Below are positions 1 to 5,926 of a stretch of 15,335 nt of DNA, in pieces. This DNA is from Spirochaetota bacterium (GTDB lineage Bacteria > Spirochaetota > UBA4802 > JAFGJZ01). The notes beneath the pieces were generated by a model, which was given only the letters and a program-made list of their open reading frames with translations, did no database searches and was not told the origin of the DNA. Position 1 is the first letter of the stretch. Each line of letters begins with the position of its first letter. The position numbers and the translations under genes are program-made. The stretch is taken from assembly GCA_023396615.1 (NCBI GenBank), contig JAEWVM010000065.1, positions 1 to 15,335 on the forward strand, written 5' to 3'.

Positions 1-1
1 A

Positions 2-418
2 AATAACTCAAACGATATTAAAACCGACGTCACAGGTGAATTAAAACCATTTAGAATATCAATTCCTCTTTTAATTATTTTGTGGCTTTTGACATTAGGA
101 TTATTTCAATTTTTCTGGTTTTATAAACATTGGATTTATCTTAAGAAAAAAGATAAAAACAATTATTATCCATTTCTAATAATTGCTCTCTTGTTTTCCG
201 GAGCTTTTAATTTTCTTTTATTTCAAAGATATTACAAGATTCTCGATCCTGAAAATTCAAATTATTACTACCTATCTATACTTTTCCCTCTTTTGAACAT
301 AATAATGCTATTATTGTCTTTACAATTTCAGATATTTCCTTATCAACCCTTTATATTCTTAATCGGATTTATTAATTTTATTCATTTGCAGCTATTAATA
401 AACAAAAGCAGAAGCTAA
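2..418 (+). CDS. 3' part of a small membrane protein gene (DUF4234-like), cut by the window edge
   Basis: The reading frame is open from base 2 with no in-frame stop, so the start lies outside the window. Only the last 138 residues are seen. After a short polar stretch there are about four hydrophobic segments. The first ends in a Trp/Tyr-rich motif (FFWFYKHW) followed by a Lys-rich turn. That pattern recalls the DUF4234-type families of small bacterial membrane proteins, where a helix ends in a W/F-Y-K-x-W motif. A TTG at position 80 could be read as a start, but it has no ribosome-binding site and falls inside the first helix. The gene ends 3 bp before the convergent TPR gene. Function is unknown; the family resemblance is from memory and weak. 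Confidence 0.6.
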   Translation, partial: NNSNDIKTDVTGELKPFRISIPLLIILWLLTLGLFQFFWFYKHWIYLKKKDKNNYYPFLIIALLFSGAFNFLLFQRYYKILDPENSNYYYLSILFPLLNIIMLLLSLQFQIFPYQPFIFLIGFINFIHLQLLINKSRS

Positions 419-421
419 TAA

Positions 422-1783
422 CTATTTCTTGTTAAAAAACTTCTGCGCGATGTTATTCTTAAAGAAAGCGTCGAAACCGTAAATTATAATATTTTTTGAT
501 GAAGCGTAAGCAAGACAATCGTCGCTGAACATGGGAGCAATTATTACGATTTTATCGATATTATGATACCTCGCACGTGAAATATAATTGTTTATAGCAG
601 CCTCATTTACTGGTGATGTAATCCTTGTTGAAAAAACAATATATTCCCCGAACATATGAGAATCTCTTTTGCTGGAACAATTATAGCAGACAAGCCGGTC
701 ATCTTTAAACAAAATACTCTTGATATTATAATCAAGATGCGACAAGAGGCTTTGTGAAAGAGAATCAAACATATTGGAAGGCATTGAAAGAATTTTTGAA
801 ATAAGTTTATCCTGACCTATATTCTTATAGAAAAACAGTTTATCCTGAGAATCCTTATAATGAGGGCTCGAATCCTTAACCGAATTCCATTTTTTTACTG
901 CACTCTCAATACTTCCCGCTGCCTCCAAAGCTTCAGCATAATAAAAATTAAATTCAGAAAAATACAAATCTTCTTCATTCACTTTTATATCAGCTTCTTC
1001 GAAAACAGAAAGAGCCTGAAGAATATTTCCAAGAGACAGATTAATTTTTGCTTTCAGAAGTTCCTTTTCCGTTTCGCCTTCTTCGAGGTCATGTACATTT
1101 TCAACCCTTTCAAGCGCCCTGTCAAATTGCCCTGAAGCAAAATATATTTTGGCAAGATAAAGATTGATTTCTCCGGAGTAATAATTCTTTCTTTCGGCTT
1201 CAAGAAAACGGCTTTCCGCAGACGGATAATCCTTAGCCCTGAATGAAATTACACCAAGAGTAAAAGGAAATTCTCCATCGGCAGGATAAAGATCACTTCC
1301 TTCTTTGCATAACTTCTTAGCTTCGGCAAAATATCCTGACTCGAGCTGCATTTTGATAGCAGTCTTAAGAATTGATGAAGGCATTGCCCATTTTCTACTC
1401 ATTGTGTTGAACTGTTCCATAGCCTTTTCAACATTACCGAGAAGAAGATAAATGCGCGCCAGCATTTCCCTTACATCCTGTTCCATTATCTCAGGGGTAT
1501 ATCTGTCATATTTCAGCATATCCTGAAGTGTCATCAAGGCAAGTATGAAGTGCTTTTTATCATAATTATATTTAGAAACAAGCCAGTTTGCTTCCGTATT
1601 TGTTTTATCAAGATTAAGAACAGCATTCAAGATACTGACGGCCTTTTCATCATTTACGCTAAGAAGATCCTTCGCTTTTTGAATGCGCTTGGGAATCGCA
1701 TGCATCCTGAATAAATGAAACAAGTATATTATTCCGAGAAAGAAACCGGCTGTTACAAAAATGATAAGAAGATTTATTTCCAT
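422..1783 (-). CDS. Membrane-anchored TPR protein with degenerate restriction-endonuclease-like C-terminal domain
   Basis: 453 residues. Residues 5-25 form one N-terminal membrane helix, followed by a basic stretch (KRIQKAK). Residues about 35-320 are alpha-helical tetratricopeptide-like repeats (for example the helices around 75-125, 140-160, 185-225 and 245-300). Residues about 340-447 look like the Mrr/restriction-endonuclease-like fold: a core strand at 381-387 (YIVFSTR), then a helix, then a strand with KIVIIAP, a pattern seen in membrane-linked Mrr-like domains. The catalytic D...ExK/QxK residues are not present; the strand that should carry ExK reads F-S-T-R. The domain is therefore probably structural or nucleic-acid-binding rather than a nuclease. 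The start is 1 nt after the stop of the upstream GGDEF-like gene, with only a weak purine-rich site, which suggests translational coupling. The TPR call is firm; the endonuclease-fold call is inference. Confidence 0.8.
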   Translation of the reverse strand: MEINLLIIFVTAGFFLGIIYLFHLFRMHAIPKRIQKAKDLLSVNDEKAVSILNAVLNLDKTNTEANWLVSKYNYDKKHFILALMTLQDMLKYDRYTPEIMEQDVREMLARIYLLLGNVEKAMEQFNTMSRKWAMPSSILKTAIKMQLESGYFAEAKKLCKEGSDLYPADGEFPFTLGVISFRAKDYPSAESRFLEAERKNYYSGEINLYLAKIYFASGQFDRALERVENVHDLEEGETEKELLKAKINLSLGNILQALSVFEEADIKVNEEDLYFSEFNFYYAEALEAAGSIESAVKKWNSVKDSSPHYKDSQDKLFFYKNIGQDKLISKILSMPSNMFDSLSQSLLSHLDYNIKSILFKDDRLVCYNCSSKRDSHMFGEYIVFSTRITSPVNEAAINNYISRARYHNIDKIVIIAPMFSDDCLAYASSKNIIIYGFDAFFKNNIAQKFFNKK

Positions 1784-1784
1784 A

Positions 1785-2726
1785 TTATCTTATTCTCTTC
1801 AATTGGGTCGTAATTCCTGTTATAGCATTTTTAAGATAATCTTTTGCGGCATTTTCATATATAGGGAAATTGAGCTCCCCAGAAGTGAACAATTCTCCGG
1901 CAAAATAAATCTCGGCAGAATAATTTTCTGTATCATATAGAAATTTGTTCTCAGAAAGAGCCGACGAATAGCGTTTTAATGCAGTCTGATAATCTATCTT
2001 GTTTTTAACCTGCATAAAAGAAAAGAGAACATCTCCGGATTTATCAAAATACCACGGCTCATAATTTCGCGAAATGTCTGCAAGAAGAAAGGAAACTTTC
2101 TTTGAAATGTCCTTATCAGCAGCAGAAAATGTTCCTTTCTTAAGTTTGATTTTTCCGATTTTTACAGCAAATAGAGAAAGATTAAGATCAAACCTTTTGC
2201 AGTAATTTAATACCAATTGAGCATTAGAATAAATGACTGCACTGCTTTTAATCGTATCTGACAATCCCTTGAGAGACAGATGATAATTTATAATTATATT
2301 ATTCATAAATATGCTGATTGATGACTTGAGATAATGGTATGACGCAAAAGAAAACATAAAGCCTATTGCAATATAAAGAGGTATCTGAACAGGCCGTTCT
2401 ATGGTGCTTGAAGAAATTCTATCAATCAGAAAAACTGCAAGAGCATATACCCCCGCACTTGCGATAAACATCCCGTAATTAACAGAACGCTTATTTAATG
2501 TATTGAAATCTTTAGCAGTATTTTTTTTTACTTTCGCGATGAGAATATATGTAAAAAGAAAGAAAGCTCCGACAAGATATAATATTTCACGCAAACCGGC
2601 ATGAAATACAAAATTCTGCATTGATCCCGTAAAATATAAAATCGCAGTTGAAAGAGCAAAAATGAAAGAAAACAGAAAAAATGATATTATAATACATGAC
2701 ACATAAAATGTTTTTATACCGCCCAT
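1785..2726 (-). CDS. Polytopic membrane protein with degenerate GGDEF-like domain
   Basis: 313 residues from the preferred ATG. Four hydrophobic segments (about 5-33, 45-65, 84-102 and 113-133) are followed by a helical linker and a cytoplasmic domain (about 168-300). That domain has the outline of a diguanylate cyclase: an N-terminal helix with YCKRF, a strand with LSLFAVKI, and a strand pair where GG[DE]EF should sit but K-S-G-D-V is found (229-233). The metal-binding Asp after the first strand is also absent. Catalytic c-di-GMP synthesis is therefore unlikely; a sensing or scaffold role is possible. An ATG 36 bp upstream (2762) is in frame but has no ribosome-binding site and would put a polar Cys/Glu-rich tail before the first helix. 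The ATG at 2726 has GAGGAG just upstream. The gene forms a tight pair with the TPR gene. The GGDEF relationship is inferred from the pattern only. Confidence 0.75.
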   Translation of the reverse strand: MGGIKTFYVSCIIISFFLFSFIFALSTAILYFTGSMQNFVFHAGLREILYLVGAFFLFTYILIAKVKKNTAKDFNTLNKRSVNYGMFIASAGVYALAVFLIDRISSSTIERPVQIPLYIAIGFMFSFASYHYLKSSISIFMNNIIINYHLSLKGLSDTIKSSAVIYSNAQLVLNYCKRFDLNLSLFAVKIGKIKLKKGTFSAADKDISKKVSFLLADISRNYEPWYFDKSGDVLFSFMQVKNKIDYQTALKRYSSALSENKFLYDTENYSAEIYFAGELFTSGELNFPIYENAAKDYLKNAITGITTQLKRIR

Positions 2727-2729
2727 GCT

Positions 2730-2735
2730 CTCCTC
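2730..2735 (-). promoter_or_regulatory. Shine-Dalgarno GAGGAG deciding the start of the GGDEF-like gene
   Basis: On the minus strand GAGGAG lies 3 nt before the ATG at 2726. The spacing is short, but no comparable purine stretch precedes the alternative ATG at 2762, so this site favours the shorter protein. Confidence 0.5.
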
Positions 2736-2824
2736 GATAGAACATTTACAATAACCCAGCATTATGTTTTTTTCAAAGCTTTTTTAACCTTGACTCAAAA
2801 AAATAGAACTTATCTGATAATCTT

Positions 2825-3289
2825 ATGAACAGCAGTGATGACAAACTGAAACAATACCTGTTTATTTTCGGGCTGTCCGAAAATTATTCAAGAGATGAAC
2901 TCCGTTCTGCATACGCAACACTTGCAAGACTTAATCATCCTGATAAAAACCCGGGCGCCGATTCTCTCGCCAAGATGGTAATCATCAATGAAGCTTATTC
3001 TTTTCTCAAAAATTCATTCTCTGAAACAACATCTGCCGTAGAAGAAAAAAGTGAAATTGATCCATCATACACAATCTATAAATCAGGTTTTTCGATAATG
3101 AAACAGGCCTTTGACGAATATTTTGGAGAAACAAGACCGAAAATAAACGTCGGAGACAGAAAACTTCTCGCGGAGAGACTCCGAAACGCTAAAACCAGTT
3201 TTTCGGAGCTTGTTACAAAATATCCCCAAAGTAACTGGACAAGCGACGCAATTGACAAGATTTTCAGCATCAACAAATGGCTTGATTAA
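2825..3289 (+). CDS. Small J-domain (DnaJ-like) protein
   Basis: 154 residues. Residues about 9-64 make a J domain: a helix around LKQYLFIFGL, a basic helix II, the diagnostic H-P-D at 38-40 (in NHPDKNPG), then a helix with AKMVIINEAYSFLK. J domains stimulate the ATPase of DnaK-type Hsp70 chaperones. No Gly/Phe region, zinc finger or substrate-binding domain follows, so this is not DnaJ itself but a specialised co-chaperone. The C-terminal part (about 98-154) is helical and reads like a single TPR-type hairpin (SFSELVTKYPQSNW...AI), perhaps a client-binding piece. It is transcribed divergently from the GGDEF-like/TPR pair. No Shine-Dalgarno precedes the ATG; a TTGACT at 2790-2795 and AT-rich DNA right up to the start suggest a very short leader. 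The family is certain; the client is unknown. Confidence 0.88.
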   Translation: MNSSDDKLKQYLFIFGLSENYSRDELRSAYATLARLNHPDKNPGADSLAKMVIINEAYSFLKNSFSETTSAVEEKSEIDPSYTIYKSGFSIMKQAFDEYFGETRPKINVGDRKLLAERLRNAKTSFSELVTKYPQSNWTSDAIDKIFSINKWLD

Positions 3290-3304
3290 TTTGCAGGATA
3301 ATTC

Positions 3305-3332
3305 TTGACAAAGAATGCCCCGTTCATAAATT
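3305..3332 (+). promoter_or_regulatory. Probable sigma70-type promoter of the tRNA-Gln gene
   Basis: A perfect TTGACA -35 box (3305-3310) is followed after 16 bp by TAAATT (3327-3332), a 4/6 match to the -10 consensus. Transcription would start a few bases before the mature tRNA 5' end at 3343. Confidence 0.55.
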
Positions 3333-3342
3333 GGTGGCAAAT

Positions 3343-3415
3343 TGCCCTGTGGTGTAATTGGCAACACATCTGATTCTGGATCAGAAATGTCTAGGTTCGA
3401 ACCCTAGCAGGGCAG
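3343..3415 (+). tRNA. tRNA-Gln, anticodon CTG
   Basis: A complete 73-nt cloverleaf can be drawn. The acceptor stem is TGCCCTG with CAGGGCA (7 bp). The D stem is GTGT/ACAC with loop AATTGGCA. The anticodon stem is TCTGA/TCAGA with loop TTCTGGA, placing anticodon CTG at 3376-3378 (reads CAG, Gln). The variable loop is AATGT. The T stem is CTAGG/CCTAG with loop TTCGAAC. The discriminator base is G. The U1-A72 end pair fits glutamine tRNAs. The 3' CCA is not encoded (GATAAC follows) and must be added by the CCA-adding enzyme. Confidence 0.96.
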
Positions 3416-3435
3416 ATAACTCAAAAAAATTGCTT

Positions 3436-3470
3436 AACAGGACGGCTCATTCAGAACCGTCCTGTTTTGT
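3436..3470 (+). terminator. Hairpin terminator between tRNA-Gln and metE, probably bidirectional
   Basis: A perfect 10-bp stem, AACAGGACGG (3436-3445) with CCGTCCTGTT (3457-3466), has an 11-nt loop and is followed by TTGTTTA on the plus strand. On the minus strand, just past the metE stop codon, the same hairpin is followed by AAGCAATTTTTTT. It can serve both convergent transcripts. Confidence 0.75.
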
Positions 3471-5732
3471 TTATAGCATTTTTCTGATTTCCATGACAGC
3501 ATCTACCATATTCTTCAGACTCGGTTTGACCTCTTCCCATTTGCGCGTCTTGAGCCCGCAATCAGGATTTATCCAGAGCCTTTCAGCAGGAATTACTTTT
3601 ATGAGCATTTTTATCTGCTGTACAAGTTCCTCCAGTGAAGGAATTCGCGGAGAATGAATATCATAAACTCCGGGACCGATTTCGTTCTTGTATCCTCTTT
3701 CAGCAAAAACATTCAGTAGCTTGTTTCCGCTTCTTGATGTTTCTATTGTAATTACGTCGGCATCCATTTTTTCAAGAGTACCGATTATACTGTTGAAATC
3801 GCTGTAGCACATATGCGTGTGAATCTGCGTTTCTTTTTCAGCAGAACTTACAGCACGCTTAAACGATTCAACCGCCCACTTTTCGTAAAGTTTTACTTTT
3901 TCTTTTCTTAGAGGATAGCCTTCCTTGAAGGCAGCTTCATCGACCTGAATAATTTTAATTCCAGCGGACTGAAGATCCGAAACTTCACGGCATATCGCTG
4001 AAGCTATCTGGGAGCAAACGGCTGAACGATCAATATCATTCCGCACGAATGACCAGTTTAATATTGTGACCGGACCTGTGAGCATTCCTTTCATTACTTT
4101 TTTGGTACAGCTCTGCGCGTAAGAAATAATATCCACAGTCATGGGTTTATGCCTTGATACGTTTCCGTAAATTACAGGAGGTTTAACGCATCTGCTTCCG
4201 TAACTCTGAACCCATCCGTTTTGCGTAAAAACAAATCCTTCCATCTGCTCGCCGAAATACTCAACCATATCATTGCGCTCAGGTTCACCGTGAACAAGAA
4301 CATCAAGCCCGGATTCTTCCTGAAATTTTACGCATTCGGAAATATAATTTTTTATTCCTTCTTCATAGTCTTTATGAGAGATTCTTTTTGCTTTATAGTC
4401 ATTTCTCAGCTTTCTGATTTCGGCGGTCTGCGGAAAGCTTCCTATAGTTGTTGTAGGAAGAACCGGCAGATTAAGAATTTTTTTCTGCGCTGATATTCTT
4501 TCAGCAAAAGTAAAAGATCTTTCATCTTTGAGTTCATCAGATTCTGCACTTAAAGTAGTTTTAAGAAACTCAATTTTTGATTTTATAATGTCGCCGTTTG
4601 TTTTCAGCTTCAATATAGAAGAATCCGAATCAGGATAATCAAAAACAGCCGCAGTATCTGAAACTTCGTGTAGTTTCTCTTTCGCGAATGCCATCCATTC
4701 TTTTATGCGAGAATCAAGCTTTTCTTCATATTCAAGAGAATACGGAACATGAAGAAGAGAACAGCTCGTTGAAACTATTATATTTTCTTTCGGAACATAT
4801 CTTTCAATTTCTTTCAACAAATGATAATTCTTAGAATAATCCGATCTCCAGATATTACGTCCGTCAATAATACCGGCAATGAGTCTTTTGCCGTTCAAAT
4901 CGCGGAGGCAGTTTTGATTTTCTTTTCCGTAAACAAAATCAAGACCAATCGCATATAAAGGAACATCCTTCAAAGCCGCAACTGTTTCTGATGCATGGTC
5001 AAAATAAGCAACAAGAATTATTTTGACATCAGCACTGACGGATGAAAGATCCTGATAAGTCTGCTTAATCAAAGACAGAACTTCCGGTGAAGGATCTTTT
5101 ACTGAGAGAGGTTCATCAAGCTGAAGATATACTTCTTCATCAAGCTCTGAAATCTTTTTAATAAGCTCTTTGTAAAGAGGAATGATCTTATCCAGCAGTT
5201 TAAAATTATCACTGCCGTCCGTAGTCTTTGCCAGACCGAGAAAACTCAAAGGTCCGATGATGTTGATTTTTGTTTTAATTCCGGCCGATTTGGCTTCCGC
5301 ATACTCAGAAATGATTTTTTGCGGATTAAGGCTGAAAACAGTCTCCGCCGATAGCTCGGGAACAATATAGTGGTAGTTTGTGTTCATCCACTTTGTCATT
5401 TCCATCGCCGTAGAGCTTGCGTTTCCTCTTGCCATCGCAAAATATCTTTCGACAGGATCTAAAATTTCAGCAAACCGTTCAGGAACAGCATTCAGCATAA
5501 CGCACATGTCGAGCATCTGGTCATAATAGCTGAAATCATTACTGCTGATGAAATCGATTCCGGCATCTTTCTGATAATTCCAATGCCTTTTTCTGAGCTG
5601 TGAAGCAATTGCCTCGAGTGAAGAGAATTCGGTTTTTTTATCCCAGAATTCTTCCAGAGCTTTTTTAAGCTCGCGTTTTTCTCCAATGCGCGGGAACCCC
5701 GTCACAAAGGATTTAATCCTTTTAGTCTGCAT
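3471..5732 (-). CDS. metE: 5-methyltetrahydropteroyltriglutamate-homocysteine methyltransferase (cobalamin-independent methionine synthase)
   Basis: 753 residues, the usual MetE length. The enzyme makes methionine by moving the methyl group of 5-methyl-tetrahydrofolate polyglutamate to homocysteine, without B12, in the cytoplasm. Both halves are present: the N-terminal barrel begins with FVTGFPRIGEKRELKKA, and the catalytic C-terminal barrel begins at TTTIGSFPQTAEIRKLR. Conserved stretches include HGEPERNDMVEYFGEQ, GPVTILNWSFVRND and QVDEAAFKEG. The zinc ligands are recognisable as H640, C642 (THMCY), E664 (ITIETS) and C725 (NPDCGLKTR), within one residue of the E. coli positions. The start is the ATG at 5732, which has AAGGAGG 4 nt upstream. 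A TTG 27 bp further up would lie inside the riboswitch hairpin and is rejected. The gene is monocistronic and regulated by the upstream cobalamin riboswitch. Certain. Confidence 0.98.
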   Translation of the reverse strand: MQTKRIKSFVTGFPRIGEKRELKKALEEFWDKKTEFSSLEAIASQLRKRHWNYQKDAGIDFISSNDFSYYDQMLDMCVMLNAVPERFAEILDPVERYFAMARGNASSTAMEMTKWMNTNYHYIVPELSAETVFSLNPQKIISEYAEAKSAGIKTKINIIGPLSFLGLAKTTDGSDNFKLLDKIIPLYKELIKKISELDEEVYLQLDEPLSVKDPSPEVLSLIKQTYQDLSSVSADVKIILVAYFDHASETVAALKDVPLYAIGLDFVYGKENQNCLRDLNGKRLIAGIIDGRNIWRSDYSKNYHLLKEIERYVPKENIIVSTSCSLLHVPYSLEYEEKLDSRIKEWMAFAKEKLHEVSDTAAVFDYPDSDSSILKLKTNGDIIKSKIEFLKTTLSAESDELKDERSFTFAERISAQKKILNLPVLPTTTIGSFPQTAEIRKLRNDYKAKRISHKDYEEGIKNYISECVKFQEESGLDVLVHGEPERNDMVEYFGEQMEGFVFTQNGWVQSYGSRCVKPPVIYGNVSRHKPMTVDIISYAQSCTKKVMKGMLTGPVTILNWSFVRNDIDRSAVCSQIASAICREVSDLQSAGIKIIQVDEAAFKEGYPLRKEKVKLYEKWAVESFKRAVSSAEKETQIHTHMCYSDFNSIIGTLEKMDADVITIETSRSGNKLLNVFAERGYKNEIGPGVYDIHSPRIPSLEELVQQIKMLIKVIPAERLWINPDCGLKTRKWEEVKPSLKNMVDAVMEIRKML

Positions 5733-5736
5733 CTTT

Positions 5737-5743
5737 CCTCCTT
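5737..5743 (-). promoter_or_regulatory. Shine-Dalgarno of metE, partly inside the riboswitch hairpin
   Basis: On the minus strand AAGGAGG lies 4 nt before the metE ATG. Its two leading A residues (5742-5743) belong to the 3' strand of the riboswitch expression hairpin, so ribosome access depends on that hairpin. The site also fixes the metE start at 5732. Confidence 0.8.
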
Positions 5744-5858
5744 TTTGCTGACGCGACAAAAACTTGGCAATTGTATGGTAATCGGACTCCGGGGATGATC
5801 CCCGTTACCGTAGCGCGACTGTGTCCGGTTCTCACGGACTTCCCCATTGCTACAATTG
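5742..5858 (-). promoter_or_regulatory. Cobalamin riboswitch (aptamer plus expression hairpin) upstream of metE
   Basis: Read on the minus strand, the aptamer (5858-5768) is closed by P1, CAATTGTA (5851-5858) with TACAATTG (5768-5775). It contains GGGGAA, then P4 GTCCG/CGGAC with loop TGAGAAC (5823-5839). Next comes P5 ACAG/CGGT with loop L5 TCGCGCTA (5807-5822), then a short P6 hairpin GGGGA-TCA-TCCCC (5791-5803), then GGAGTCCGATTACC (5777-5790), the conserved J6/3 region. These match the B12-element consensus in order. Downstream, TTTTTG/CAAAAA forms a hairpin (5742-5762) whose loop TCGCGTCAG contains CGCG, complementary to the CGCG of L5, as in the L5-L13 kissing pair of E. coli btuB. The hairpin touches AAGGAGG, so cobalamin binding should block metE translation. 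The P6 arm is short, so this is a compact form; ligand preference (adenosyl versus methyl or aquo) is not assigned. Confidence 0.88.
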
Positions 5859-5926
5859 TTAAGTCAATCAGAGATGCGCCGCATTCTTTGTCCAGCAATA
5901 ATCCGGGAGAAGACGGCGCGTTAAAA

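Noticed and set aside
422..1783. Active Mrr-type restriction or defence nuclease
   Set aside because: The endonuclease-like tail lacks the acidic/Lys catalytic set, and the protein is a membrane-anchored TPR protein without a methylase or other defence partner.
3358..3657. Plus-strand open frame starting inside tRNA-Gln
   Set aside because: It overlaps the tRNA and the terminator, and is antisense to metE.
5733..5759. N-terminal extension of MetE from a TTG at 5759
   Set aside because: The TTG is inside the riboswitch hairpin with no ribosome-binding site. The ATG at 5732 has AAGGAGG and gives the standard 753-residue MetE.
5865..5925. GCGCCG/CGGCGC inverted repeat between the exosortase-target stop and the riboswitch as a terminator
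   Set aside because: The loop is over 30 nt with only scattered inner pairing and no T-run follows. It could help end the operon, but this cannot be supported.
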